From: Myxococcus xanthus | Lineage (GTDB): Bacteria; Myxococcota; Myxococcia; Myxococcales; Myxococcaceae | DNA length: 64,000 bases | Assembly (NCBI RefSeq): GCF_013116825.1 | Contig: NZ_JABFNS010000022.1 | Span: 1 to 64,000, forward strand | Reading direction: 5' to 3' | Part shown: piece after piece, positions 50,275-59,537 of the stretch | How positions within the stretch are numbered: the stretch's first letter is position 1 | Layout of the letters: every line of letters begins with the position of its first letter | Notes under the pieces: model-generated | Databases searched by the model: none | Told to the model about the DNA's origin: nothing | Seen by the model: only the letters and a program-made list of their open reading frames with translations | Made by a program: the position numbers and the translations under genes

Positions 50275-51921
50275 ATGCTCGAGACCGTAACCAAGGGCTT
50301 CCGCGCCGCCAAGAACCGCCTCGCCGGCAAGAGCGAGCTCACCCCGGAGCTGGTCGACGAGTCGCTGCGCGACATCCGCGTCTCCCTGCTCGAGGCCGAC
50401 GTCGCCTTCGACGTCGTGAAGAAGTTTGTCGCCCGCGTCCGCGAGAAGTCCGTGGGCGAGCTGGTGCAGACGACCATCACCGACACGGCTGGCCAGAAGC
50501 GCAAGGTCAGCCCGATGGACCACTTCATCAAGATCTGCCACGACGAGTTGGAGGCCCTCATGGGGCCTGTCGACACCAGCTTGAAGCTGAAGCCCAAGGG
50601 CCAGCTGTCCGGCATCATGATGGTGGGCCTCCAAGGCTCCGGTAAGACGACCACGACCGGAAAGCTCGCCAGCCGGCTCCTCCAGGAAGGGCGCAAGCCC
50701 CTGCTCGTCGCCGCTGACATCTACCGCCCCGCCGCCGTGGACCAGCTCAAGGTCCTGGGCGAGCGGCTCAAGGTCCCCGTCTACCACGAGCCCGGCATCC
50801 AGCCGCCCGAGCTCGCCAAGCGGGGCTACGCCGCCGCGCGCGAGCAGAAGTGCGACGTGGTGATCATCGACACCGCCGGCCGGCTCGCCATCGACGAGTC
50901 CCTGATGGCCGAACTGGAGTCCATCAAGGGCAACGTCCAGCCGGACAACATCCTGCTGGTGTGCGACGCGATGATTGGTCAGGACGCCGTGCGCACGGCG
51001 GCGGAGTTCGACCGGCGGCTGACGCTGGACGGCTTCATCCTCACCAAGCTGGACGGTGACGCCCGCGGCGGCGCCGCGCTGTCCATCAAGGAAGTCACGG
51101 GCAAGCCCATCAAGTTCCTCGGCATGGGCGAGTCCATGGACAAGCTGGAGGAGTTCCGCCCAGCCGGCCTCGCGGGCCGCATCCTCGGGTTCGGCGACAT
51201 CGTCGGCCTGATGAAGGACTTCGAGAAGGTCGTCGACGAGAAGAAGGCCGAGGAGGATGCCAAGAAGCTCCTGTCCGGCCAGTTCACGATGAAGGACTTC
51301 GTCGAGCAGATCCGCATGGTCCGGAAGATGGGACCGCTCAAGGACCTGCTGGAGAAGTTCCCCCTCTTCGGCGACCTCACCGAGCACCTCAACCCGGACG
51401 AAAAGGAGCTCACGAAGATTGAGTCGATGTACGACTCGATGACGGCGAAGGAGCGCTTGCGGCCGGATACCGTCAACAACAGCCGCATCAACCGCATCGC
51501 CAAGGGCAGCGGCCGGAAGGTCGAAGAGGTCAAGGAGCTGCTCCAGAAGTTCGGGATGATGCAGCAGGTCATGGGCACCATCGGGCAGAACCCGGGCCTC
51601 CTGGGCCGCATCCCCGGCTTCAAGCAGTTGGGTCAGCTGTCGCAGATGAAGAACATGGACCTCTCCAGCATGTTCGGCGGCGACCCGAAGATGATGGAGA
51701 AGATGATGAGCGGCGGCATGCCCGGCATGGGCATGCCCATGCAGCTGCCGCAGATTGCTCCCGGCTACACGCCGCCCATGGGCCAGGCCGCCATGGCCAA
51801 GGCCCGGTTGATGGGCTACGCGCCGCCCTCCGCCGCCGGCAAGAGCGAGGACCGCGACGCCATCAAGGAGCGCCGCAAGCGGGAGAAGGAGAACAAGAAG
51901 AAGAACCGGAAGAAGAAGTAG
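50275..51921 (+). CDS. ffh: Signal recognition particle protein Ffh
   Basis: The 548-residue GTPase begins with the canonical MLETVTKGFRAAKNRLAGK N-domain. It shows G1 GLQGSGKTTTTGKLA, G3 VIIDTAGRL, G4 TKLDGDARGG and the DIYRPAA motif. The C-terminal M-domain is rich in Met (KMMEKMMSGGMPGMGMPM) and binds 4.5S RNA and signal sequences. A long Lys-rich tail (last ~25 residues, KEKENKKKNRKKK) extends beyond the usual ~450-residue length. Ffh targets nascent membrane proteins to FtsY and SecYEG. No ribosome binding site precedes the ATG. Confidence 0.97.
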   Translation: MLETVTKGFRAAKNRLAGKSELTPELVDESLRDIRVSLLEADVAFDVVKKFVARVREKSVGELVQTTITDTAGQKRKVSPMDHFIKICHDELEALMGPVDTSLKLKPKGQLSGIMMVGLQGSGKTTTTGKLASRLLQEGRKPLLVAADIYRPAAVDQLKVLGERLKVPVYHEPGIQPPELAKRGYAAAREQKCDVVIIDTAGRLAIDESLMAELESIKGNVQPDNILLVCDAMIGQDAVRTAAEFDRRLTLDGFILTKLDGDARGGAALSIKEVTGKPIKFLGMGESMDKLEEFRPAGLAGRILGFGDIVGLMKDFEKVVDEKKAEEDAKKLLSGQFTMKDFVEQIRMVRKMGPLKDLLEKFPLFGDLTEHLNPDEKELTKIESMYDSMTAKERLRPDTVNNSRINRIAKGSGRKVEEVKELLQKFGMMQQVMGTIGQNPGLLGRIPGFKQLGQLSQMKNMDLSSMFGGDPKMMEKMMSGGMPGMGMPMQLPQIAPGYTPPMGQAAMAKARLMGYAPPSAAGKSEDRDAIKERRKREKENKKKNRKKK

Positions 51922-51942
51922 GCCCCCACGGCCCCGGTGCCC

Positions 51943-51990
51943 ACGCCCGCCTCCCCGCCTTCGTGCTGGGAGCGCGGGCGTTCGTGTTTT
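51943..51990 (+). terminator. Terminator after ffh
   Basis: ACGCCCGC at 51943-51950 pairs with GCGGGCGT at 51974-51981. An adjacent inner stem CTCCC/GGGAG (51951-51955 with 51968-51972) lengthens it with one bulge, and a T-rich tail TCGTGTTTT follows to 51990. Confidence 0.65.
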
Positions 51991-52191
51991 CGGGGCGCAT
52001 CCGCGCGTTCAGACTGGAATCCGCCGGCGAGGACGGGGCTGCCACGAGGCGTGGTATGCGTCCGAGGCTCGAACGCGACGCCCTGCACAACTCGCCTTTG
52101 GGCTGCTCGGAGAGGCCACTGCTTCGCCGGGCGCAGGCATCCTCAACAACCATCGCGGCTCCTGGAACGCTCTTTGCCAAGCATCCGACTC

Positions 52192-54318
52192 ATGTCCCGA
52201 CTCCCCTGCGCCTTGCTGTTAACCGCAATCACCCTGTCCACTGCGTGCATCAACGTCCCAGAGGTCGAGCCCGACCCAACCCCGGACGGAGGAGCACAGC
52301 CCACGACGAAGTTCACACTGAGCCTGAGCCCCAGCGAGGACTCCGCACTCCAGGGCGGGAGTCGCCCCATTGAGGTCGCTATCGTTCGGGCCGAGGGATA
52401 CTCGGACAGGATTTCCGTAGCATTGGAGCAACCGCCTCCCGGCATCACCGCCCAGCCCACAGCAATTCCCGTTGGGGAGACCACCGCCACATTGACCCTC
52501 CAGGTCTCCCCCAGCGCGGCGGCTGGAGAAACGACGATCACGGTCCGCGCAGCATCTGGCAACGATTTCCGGACAGTCTCGCTCAAGCTCACCGTCGTGC
52601 CGGCCGGAGACCTGGTCGTGCGATGGGCGGCTCCCGCCCCAGCGGACTCTGCCACCTACACCAACGGAGCTTTGCCGTTGGAAGCAACGATTGAGGGGGG
52701 CGCAGCCGAGACTGTCGAGTTCCACCGCGACACGCAACTTCTCGCGCGTGTCTCGGCGCCGCCGTACACCTATACGTGGGACACCCGGGGGATGCCCGAG
52801 GGAGCGTTCCAACTTGTGGCGCGAGCCACGCGAGGCGGCACAACCTTCACGAGCATCGCACGGACGGTGATCGTGGATCGCACGCCTCCTCAGGTCTCAA
52901 GCCGCGCGCCTGCATCGAGCGATGCTCAGGTCAGCGCGCGTGCCTCCTTGGAGGCGACGTTCAGCGAGCCAATGCGCCCTGCGAGCATATCTCCAGACAA
53001 CGTGGAAGTTCTCGCTCACGGCAACACTCGGATTGAGACAAGCGTCAGCCTCTCCGCCGACGGAACGACGTTGATGATTACGCCCACCACGCCCCTTCCT
53101 GCCCCCAGCACAGTCCTGGTGAAGCTCGGAACCGGCAGTCAGCCCATTCTGGACCTGGCGGGCAATGTGCTGCAGTCCACCACCGAATGGCAGTTCACAG
53201 TCCCTGTCTGGCTCCCCGTTGGCGGGGCTCTCAGTGCAAGAACTGGTTCGACACCAGCAGAGAATGCAGTACTCAAGCTGGATGCAGATGACCTGCCCGT
53301 CGTCGCCTGGTCTGAGTTTGATGGCTCAGCCAAGAACATCCACGTGGCCCGCTGGAACGGGGCGACCTGGGTCCACTTGGGCGAAGCCCTGAGTGGACTT
53401 GCTGGCACTGCAACTCATGCAGAGAACCCCACTCTGCATCTTGATGCCTCGGGAAGGGTGTTAATCGCCTGGCAGGAAGCGACGGGCGTTGGCAGCGGGG
53501 AAAACCTATATGCGCGGCGTTGGAACAACACCTTCTGGGAGGACCTACCTGCCTTTCCCATTACGGGAACCGAAGACAGGTACATCGCAGAACCCAGCAT
53601 AACAACAACAAACACCGGGAACATTTACGTCTACGCAACACATCAATTCGGCATTCCCCGGATCGTTGCTTTTGAACTTAGCGCAGGCGCGGCGAACTGG
53701 ACGACCATCGACGTACATCGTCCATTGGACTATGACACGACTGGAAGCGCGACCATCAGCGCACACGGCACGAACGTATTCGTCTCATACGACGCCTACC
53801 ATGCCCAGCATGAGACCCGTGTCATTGGAGTGCTCTTGAACCATTCGGGAGCAATGGGGAGCAGCATCATCACCGCGCCCCAGTCAGTAGCCGCGGTCAC
53901 CCCCAGCATCGCCACCTCAGCAGTTGGAGTGCCGTCCGTCGCATGGAAAGAAGTGCATAAAAACACAGGAGATGGCTCGATTCACTTCTCGAGCTGGACA
54001 GGTAGCGAGTGGGCCGAGCCGGTGCTCCTCAGTCACGACTCGACAAACAATACCGAGCCATCGCTCGCCATTGGCGACAACGGCATTCCCACGGTGGCAT
54101 GGAGCGGCGTCGCGAACTCCCAGCGTTCCATCTATGTCTCCCGCCAACGCGCCGCCACCTGGGAGCCCATCGGTCCGCCTTTGCGCTCCATGACAGGGAG
54201 TGGTGCCCAGGCACATCGGCCCACGTTCGACATGGATCGCCAAAGCCGCCCATGGTTGGCCTGGCACGAAGCAGGCTCAACCAGCACCGACATTCATATC
54301 TATCGTTACAATCAATGA
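52192..54318 (+). CDS. Secreted lipoprotein with Ig-like domains and beta-propeller repeats
   Basis: The 708-residue product starts with a lipoprotein signal (ITLSTAC). Residues ~40-230 form two or three Ig-like beta domains. Residues ~235-345 resemble the SbsA-type Ig domain (ASLEATFSEPMRPASISPDN). From ~350, at least five sialidase/BNR-like repeats recur with the pattern 'P-x-L-x-h-D-x-x-G-x-x-h-h-A-W' (PTLHLDASGRVLIAWQE; PSLAIGDNGIPTVAWSG). It is probably a surface-exposed binding protein. The last third has visibly lower GC and more A-rich codons than its neighbours. The ATG at 52192 begins the signal peptide; the frame remains open further upstream, but without plausible protein. Confidence 0.8.
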   Translation: MSRLPCALLLTAITLSTACINVPEVEPDPTPDGGAQPTTKFTLSLSPSEDSALQGGSRPIEVAIVRAEGYSDRISVALEQPPPGITAQPTAIPVGETTATLTLQVSPSAAAGETTITVRAASGNDFRTVSLKLTVVPAGDLVVRWAAPAPADSATYTNGALPLEATIEGGAAETVEFHRDTQLLARVSAPPYTYTWDTRGMPEGAFQLVARATRGGTTFTSIARTVIVDRTPPQVSSRAPASSDAQVSARASLEATFSEPMRPASISPDNVEVLAHGNTRIETSVSLSADGTTLMITPTTPLPAPSTVLVKLGTGSQPILDLAGNVLQSTTEWQFTVPVWLPVGGALSARTGSTPAENAVLKLDADDLPVVAWSEFDGSAKNIHVARWNGATWVHLGEALSGLAGTATHAENPTLHLDASGRVLIAWQEATGVGSGENLYARRWNNTFWEDLPAFPITGTEDRYIAEPSITTTNTGNIYVYATHQFGIPRIVAFELSAGAANWTTIDVHRPLDYDTTGSATISAHGTNVFVSYDAYHAQHETRVIGVLLNHSGAMGSSIITAPQSVAAVTPSIATSAVGVPSVAWKEVHKNTGDGSIHFSSWTGSEWAEPVLLSHDSTNNTEPSLAIGDNGIPTVAWSGVANSQRSIYVSRQRAATWEPIGPPLRSMTGSGAQAHRPTFDMDRQSRPWLAWHEAGSTSTDIHIYRYNQ

Positions 54319-54402
54319 TGTAATGGAGGCGCTCATGGCCGAACGCTTGGCAAGAGTCGGCCGTGAGTGCTCCTCTTCATCAGTTCGAAGTTCAGGGACT
54401 TG

Positions 54403-55503
54403 TCACGTTTGACGCTTGGGGACCACAAGGCCTTGGCTCAGGCGTTTGAGAACTCGCTTCTTCTGCCTTCGCTTATAGGCATCGTGAGAGTTCTCTCCCA
54501 TCTCATTAATCCGAGCCGTCTCCTCGTCGACGATTTGGAACTCAACCAATGAAATAACGATCCTCCCCTTGCGCTGACGGCCGTCCTCTTCGGGGGTGGG
54601 AAGATACGCATCCATTCGAACGGGGATATCCACCACAAAGTTCAATGCCCGATACGAGTTGCCCGAATAGATGTTTTTGCCGGGACCTTCTCGGTCCTCG
54701 AAATCACGGTCGAGCTGCAGCTTGGGTATGAACTGCTCGAAATGAGGGTTCTCAGCGAGCACCTGCTTGAACGGTAGCAGCGTGTTCTCGGTCTGCCCTG
54801 GAACGACGAGGTGAAAGGGGAAGAGGCGCTGGGTGAGGTAGTAGAGAACAGGAAGCAAGTCCTCGCGCCCCTTTGTCACCACACGGAATCGAGTCCGGTC
54901 ATATACCTGCGCAGCAACCGTCTCCTTCTTTGCCAGCAACTTCGTGATGAGTGAGTCCTGCGTCTTGATGGAGTGAGCAAACTCCACGACAGGCAATCCC
55001 TTGGCCTGCATCTCCGTGGCGACACTCAAGACCTTCGCCGTCACCACTTCCGCCAGTTCGGCTTCTGAAATAGCCAGGCGGAACAGCAAATCCCGTCCTT
55101 CGATGTGCTGAATGACGTGCATCACCTTGAGGACGACGCATGCAATTCGCCGATGCCGGGAAGAGCCCTTTACTCCCGACGCAAAAAGGAAAAGGTCATG
55201 AATCTCTTCCGGCTGTGCCACCACATTGGACACGCGGTAGTTGAACGTCTTCCGGAGATACTCGACGGCCTCTGCGAGGACCTGACGCGCCCAGACTTCA
55301 TCGAAGGACTGCGACAAATCCAGTTGAAGCAGTCGCAGAAAGGCATCTACCTCGTCCCGGGTCTGAAAATACATCCTCCGCCAGTCGATGACCGAGCCTC
55401 CCCGAAGGATTAGCCGGATCCGTTCGAGTTCGCGCAGGCCCATCTGCCCCACCGGTCGGATGGGAATATCGGGCAAGGCAGGGGCAAGGGAGGGGGGCTT
55501 CAC
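54403..55503 (-). CDS. Conserved protein with RelA/SpoT-like features
   Basis: The 366-residue protein has a helical N-terminal half and a C-terminal half with the order of elements of RelA/SpoT nucleotidyltransferases: YDRTRFRVVTKGREDLLPVL (like the D-x-x-G-x-R-V strand), GNSYRALNFVVD (like GYxSLH) and VEFQIVDEETARINE (like EIQIRT), then HDAYKRRQ. Several canonical catalytic residues appear altered, so alarmone synthesis is unproven. I associate it loosely with the myxobacterial family TIGR04552. The GTG at 55503 has an AGGA box 6 bases upstream and is preferred over a TTG at 55566 that lies inside the neighbour's terminator. Confidence 0.6.
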   Translation of the reverse strand: MKPPSLAPALPDIPIRPVGQMGLRELERIRLILRGGSVIDWRRMYFQTRDEVDAFLRLLQLDLSQSFDEVWARQVLAEAVEYLRKTFNYRVSNVVAQPEEIHDLFLFASGVKGSSRHRRIACVVLKVMHVIQHIEGRDLLFRLAISEAELAEVVTAKVLSVATEMQAKGLPVVEFAHSIKTQDSLITKLLAKKETVAAQVYDRTRFRVVTKGREDLLPVLYYLTQRLFPFHLVVPGQTENTLLPFKQVLAENPHFEQFIPKLQLDRDFEDREGPGKNIYSGNSYRALNFVVDIPVRMDAYLPTPEEDGRQRKGRIVISLVEFQIVDEETARINEMGENSHDAYKRRQKKRVLKRLSQGLVVPKRQT

Positions 55504-55552
55504 ACGCAACTTCCTAACTGAGTCGCCCCGGCTGGGGAAGGCCTCAAAAACA

Positions 55553-55580
55553 AAGGGCCTCTCCAAAGGGAGAGGCCCTT
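55553..55580 (-). terminator. Intrinsic terminator of the MORN-type gene
   Basis: AAGGGCCTCTCC (55553-55564) and GGAGAGGCCCTT (55569-55580) form a perfect 12-bp stem with a 4-base loop. On the minus strand, downstream of the gene ending at 55604, it is followed by TTGTTTTTG. Confidence 0.88.
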
Positions 55581-55603
55581 GTTACCGCAATGAAGTCACC
55601 TGC

Positions 55604-56086
55604 CTACTGAGCAGAGACGAGGCGGTTGTGGTCGTAGTGAGCCTTGCTGACGACCTTGCCGTCCTTGGACAGCTCCTGCGTCAAACCGTGCTTCCTGCCG
55701 CTCTTGTACTCTTCAATGCGCTGGGGCTTGCCGTTGGAGAAGTAAACGGTGCGCTTGCCATCCCAGCCGCCATCCTTGAACTCAGTGGTGCCCCGCTTGT
55801 TTCCAGCGACGTCGAAGAAGGTCCAGACGCCCACCTTCAACCCATTCTCGAACTGCCCCTGCGCCGCCATCACCCCGTTCGGGTGATACGCGACGTACTC
55901 GCCGTGCGCGATCTGGGTCCCCTGCGCGGCATCAACCTTCGCGCAGGAAAGGCCTTCAGCCTTCGTACCGACCTGGGTCGCGCCGGCCGGGCACTTCAGC
56001 TTGACAGCGACATCGTTGGCCATCGCCGTCGGGGCAGCCAGGGCCAGCCCGAGAGTCATCGTCCGAATCAGTTTGGTGTACCGCAT
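55604..56086 (-). CDS. Exported MORN-repeat-like (YwqK-type) protein
   Basis: The 160-residue protein has a cleavable signal peptide (LGLALAAPTAMAND). Four short beta-hairpin repeats follow, of the kind HGEYVAYHPNGVMAAQGQF and GKRTVYFSNGKPQRIEEY, characteristic of MORN_2/YwqK antitoxin-like repeats. An N-terminal Cys pair (LKCPAG, LSCAK) may form a disulfide. The role is unknown; such repeats bind lipids or proteins. It has its own terminator at 55553-55580. Confidence 0.8.
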   Translation of the reverse strand: MRYTKLIRTMTLGLALAAPTAMANDVAVKLKCPAGATQVGTKAEGLSCAKVDAAQGTQIAHGEYVAYHPNGVMAAQGQFENGLKVGVWTFFDVAGNKRGTTEFKDGGWDGKRTVYFSNGKPQRIEEYKSGRKHGLTQELSKDGKVVSKAHYDHNRLVSAQ

Positions 56087-56231
56087 GTTCTCTCCTTATC
56101 AAGACGCCGAACTATCCGCGCTCCCATGATGAAACGGTCGGGCGCGGAGAAGATTCATCGTGGCCCGTGCTGTGAGCATGCTGCGAATCGCCGCACCACA
56201 CCCAAAGCTCCGGGGAGTCCGCAATCAAGTC

Positions 56232-57137
56232 CTAGTAGTTCGCCCGGAAGCAGAAGAAGTTGCCGTCCACGAAGTGGTAGCCAACCAAAGTGGTGGTGCT
56301 GTCAGCCGCAACACACAGGTTGACGATGATGTCAGCGCGGGTACCGTTCTGAGTGATGACGTAGTCATTTTCCCCATTGCTGATGACTGGGCTGATTCGC
56401 GATCCATCCGTCTTCACGTAGTAGAAGCCGCCCAGTTCTGGAGCAGTCTGCGGGAACGGCGACGCAGCATCGGTGTACGCAGAAACAGACAGACGCAGCC
56501 GCTTCCCACCCGGACACCAGGCGGCCGTGCCCGCCACCGCACTGACGGTCTTCATGTTGAAGATAATGGGGCCGGTGGTGCCGACATCCGCCGCCTTGTT
56601 GGGGTACGCGGTGTAGTTCTGGCACGTCGGAGCGGGCGGCTCGGAGCAGGTGCTGCTGGTGCAGATCAGACCGTAGCCACAGGAGGAGCGGCCCTCACCG
56701 GAGCAACTCGTGGGCCCGGTGTCACCCTCTTCGCACTGGCCGGTGGTCGTGTTGCAGGTCCGGTCGCCAGTGCACTCGGCGTTGGACGTGCAAGCCGTCA
56801 CGCAGACGTTGTCCAGTTCGGAGCAGACCAGGCCCGTGGACTCGGAGTCCGTGCCGCCGTTGCAGAGCACGTCCGTGGAGCACTGGCAGATGTTCGTGGT
56901 GGCGTTGGGACCCGTGCCGCCCAGCGGGGCGCAGGTCTTCGCCGTGGAGGGGCAGTCCGAACCAGAGTTACAGGTCTGCACGCAGACTTGGGCAGTCGGG
57001 TGACAGATTTCCGACTCTCCGCACTCGTCATTGCTGGAGCACGCACCCGGGGACGTTGAGTCGTCACCGCAACCAGCCATGAGACCGCTCATCGCGCCAA
57101 GCGCAGTGAGCACCAACATCATCTTGCGAAGCTGCAT
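56232..57137 (-). CDS. Cys-rich lipoprotein of unknown function
   Basis: The 301-residue product has a lipoprotein signal with lipobox LMAGC. Residues ~30-165 contain about twenty cysteines in repeated units like CSSNDECGESEICHPTAQVC and CTSNAECTGDRTCNTTTGQC, a pattern common in myxobacterial surface proteins and probably disulfide-bonded. Residues ~170-301 form a beta-rich C-terminal domain that I do not recognise, with three more cysteines. It is exported and lipid-anchored. Gene order gives no functional hint. Confidence 0.8.
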   Translation of the reverse strand: MQLRKMMLVLTALGAMSGLMAGCGDDSTSPGACSSNDECGESEICHPTAQVCVQTCNSGSDCPSTAKTCAPLGGTGPNATTNICQCSTDVLCNGGTDSESTGLVCSELDNVCVTACTSNAECTGDRTCNTTTGQCEEGDTGPTSCSGEGRSSCGYGLICTSSTCSEPPAPTCQNYTAYPNKAADVGTTGPIIFNMKTVSAVAGTAAWCPGGKRLRLSVSAYTDAASPFPQTAPELGGFYYVKTDGSRISPVISNGENDYVITQNGTRADIIVNLCVAADSTTTLVGYHFVDGNFFCFRANY

Positions 57138-57323
57138 GTTGAGATTTCCTCTTGTTTGGAACGCCGCCCGGGGGGCCTCCGGCCACTGATTACAGGCCCC
57201 AACAACCCTGCGAGCAAGTGAGGCTTAGTCCCGCCCGTCCGGACGTGTCAACGAGTGTCGACGCCACCCGGACGGCTGCTCGGCCTCGAAATTCACCCTT
57301 CGCGCAAGCAGACAGCGTGAGCG

Positions 57324-57357
57324 GAGGCCATCGCGACGTTCATGTCGCGATAGCCTC
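57324..57357 (-). terminator. Long hairpin downstream of gltJ
   Basis: ATCGCGAC (57330-57337) pairs with GTCGCGAT (57344-57351). After one mismatch, GAGGC (57324-57328) pairs with GCCTC (57353-57357). It lies 18 bases past the gltJ stop on the minus strand; no T-run follows. Confidence 0.5.
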
Positions 57358-57375
57358 AGTGCACGCCCCCACTTT

Positions 57376-59403
57376 TCAGAAGGTGAACGGGAAGTCGATG
57401 GGCTCACCCTGCCGCTTGTGACGCGGGAAGGACCAGCTCTTGATGAGCCCGGAGATGCAGCTCGCCATGTAGGTGGTGCGGAACTCATCCGTGCGGCACG
57501 ACACCGCGCTCGTCTTGCCACTCGTCTGGATGGTCCAGCGCATCACCAGCTTGCCGCTCAACGACGGGTCCTTCTTCTTCTGCTCGTTGACGCACTTCAC
57601 GATGGCCGGCTTGTTGGCCAGCACCACCGCCATGATGTCCGACTGCTGCAGCCGGTCCGGAACCCCGCCCCCAGGCTCAGGGGGGACGTAGGCCGTCGGA
57701 CGCGCCGACGACGACTTCGCCTCCGGCGCCGACTTCTTCGTGCCGAAGAGCTCGTCGAAGTCATCATCCGAATCGCTCGACGAGGACCGCTCCGCGCGCG
57801 CCGGCGCGGATGTCCGAGGCTCCGGGTCCTCCCGGCGCGACGACGATGTGGTGCGTCGGGTGTTGGGCCGCTCGGCCTTCGCGACTGCCGTCTCCGCGGG
57901 CTTCGGCGCTTCAACCGGAGCCGGCGTCGGCGCGGCCACGGGCGCCGCCGCGACGGCCGTGGGCGGCGTCTCCGGCGGAGGCGTGTTCGCCGGCGCCGCA
58001 GCGACCTCCGTGGGCGAGGGCTGAGGCGGCGTCGCGGGATTCACGGGCGGCTGAGCGGCCGCCACGGGGGCCGTGTTCGCCTGAGGAGGCGGAGGGTTGC
58101 TGGGTGGCGGCGTCGGCGTGGCCACGGGCGTCGCCGCGGCGACCGGAGGATTCGCCGCTGCCGCGTCCGCGCCAGACCCGCCCTTCAGGAAGAGCGCCGC
58201 GGCGCCACCGCCGACCAGGAGCAGCCCCGCGGCAATGCCAACGAAGAGCCCCGTCTTGCCCTTGCCCCCACCCGGCGGCGGATAGCCGGCCGGGTAGCTC
58301 GGCTGCGGCGGGTACGGCGCGGGCATGGGCTGCGCGTACTGCGGCCCGGGCTGATGCCCATACGGCATGGGCGCCGGCTGCGGATACTGCGGCATGGGCT
58401 GCTGCCCATACGGCATGGGCGCGGCCATGGGCTGCGCCATCGGCACTTCCACGCCCCGCAGGGACGGCGAGGACACCGGCTCCGGCGGCGGCATGGGCAC
58501 GTCCAGCAGTCGCGACTGCGACACCGGCTCCCGGCCCAGAGCGGGCGCGGGCGTCGGAGGCGGCTTCGACAGCGCGTCGTTCTCTTCCTTCACCAGCGAG
58601 GCCAGCACGCTGGCCGCGGACGGCTTCCAGCCCACGGCCTCCTCGGATGCCCCCGCGGGCCCGGAATCACCACGCGCCCCCTTGCCCGCGCTGAAGGCGG
58701 ATTGCACGGGGCCTGAGGACACCGTGGGCGTCGAGCCGGACACCGGCTCGGGCGCGACGATGACAGGCTTGGAGGGCCGCGGCGCCAGCACCGACGCCAG
58801 CTCCGCCGTCTCCGACAACGGAATCCAATCACTGAAGCCCGAGCGCCAGCAGAGGCTGTCCGGGCCCACCTCGCCGCGGTCCCACAGGTCCTTGACCTTC
58901 TCGACACTGAAGGGGCCGACCTGCTTCTCGTCGATGGCCACGTACCACTCGTGCGCCGCCGCGTTGGCCTTGGCTTCTTCCTTGTCCGGCTCGGCCTCGG
59001 CTTCAGCCAGCTTGCGCACGTTCTCCGCGGACGCTTCGCGCGCGGCGGCTTCGTTCGCGGCCTCGGTGGGAATCTTCTGCGTGCCGGAACTCAGCACCTG
59101 GTCGAAGACGGCGCCAATCTCGTCCTCTTCCACGTCGGTGAAGAGACCGCCTTCGGGCGGCGTGCCCAGCGTCGCCGGCATCGTGGCGGCGGACGCGTCA
59201 CTCCCCTTCCCCACGTCAGGAGTCGAGGCGGAGGCCTCGGAGGTCGAAGACTCAGACGCGGAGTCCTTCGCGGCCGTCGCGCCAGCGGGACGCACGGTGA
59301 TGGTGTGGCCGCACTTCTTGCAACGAACCTTGACCCCTTTGGGGCCAATCTTGTCGTCGCTGATCATGTACTGCGCGCGGCAGCTGTCGCAGACGAAACG
59401 CAT
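57376..59403 (-). CDS. gltJ: Gliding-motility protein GltJ (AgmX)
   Basis: The 675-residue protein has an N-terminal zinc ribbon (Cys5, Cys8, Cys28, Cys31), a Ser/Ala-rich acidic region and a GYF domain at ~152-196 (WYVAIDEKQVGPFS). A Pro/Met/Gln-rich stretch with repeated PMPYG units and one transmembrane helix near residue 405 follow. After a long Pro/Ala region comes an AgmX/PglI-type C-terminal domain ending SWSFPRHKRQGEPIDF. This matches GltJ of Myxococcus xanthus, whose cytoplasmic zinc ribbon binds the polarity GTPase MglA and whose periplasmic part joins the Glt machinery at focal adhesions. The ATG at 59403 starts MRFVCDSC. The upstream gene, 134 bp away, is gltI. Confidence 0.9.
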   Translation of the reverse strand: MRFVCDSCRAQYMISDDKIGPKGVKVRCKKCGHTITVRPAGATAAKDSASESSTSEASASTPDVGKGSDASAATMPATLGTPPEGGLFTDVEEDEIGAVFDQVLSSGTQKIPTEAANEAAAREASAENVRKLAEAEAEPDKEEAKANAAAHEWYVAIDEKQVGPFSVEKVKDLWDRGEVGPDSLCWRSGFSDWIPLSETAELASVLAPRPSKPVIVAPEPVSGSTPTVSSGPVQSAFSAGKGARGDSGPAGASEEAVGWKPSAASVLASLVKEENDALSKPPPTPAPALGREPVSQSRLLDVPMPPPEPVSSPSLRGVEVPMAQPMAAPMPYGQQPMPQYPQPAPMPYGHQPGPQYAQPMPAPYPPQPSYPAGYPPPGGGKGKTGLFVGIAAGLLLVGGGAAALFLKGGSGADAAAANPPVAAATPVATPTPPPSNPPPPQANTAPVAAAQPPVNPATPPQPSPTEVAAAPANTPPPETPPTAVAAAPVAAPTPAPVEAPKPAETAVAKAERPNTRRTTSSSRREDPEPRTSAPARAERSSSSDSDDDFDELFGTKKSAPEAKSSSARPTAYVPPEPGGGVPDRLQQSDIMAVVLANKPAIVKCVNEQKKKDPSLSGKLVMRWTIQTSGKTSAVSCRTDEFRTTYMASCISGLIKSWSFPRHKRQGEPIDFPFTF

Positions 59404-59537
59404 CGTTCCCGTAAGCCTCGGAAATGACGGGAGAAATCCCGCCTGAATCGTAGAAGTGGCAGACGGAGGGGTCAAGGTTCGGAGCCAAGTCCGCCCGCCT
59501 GCCTTTTAACGTACGAACCCCACGTCGGGGTCTGTCC

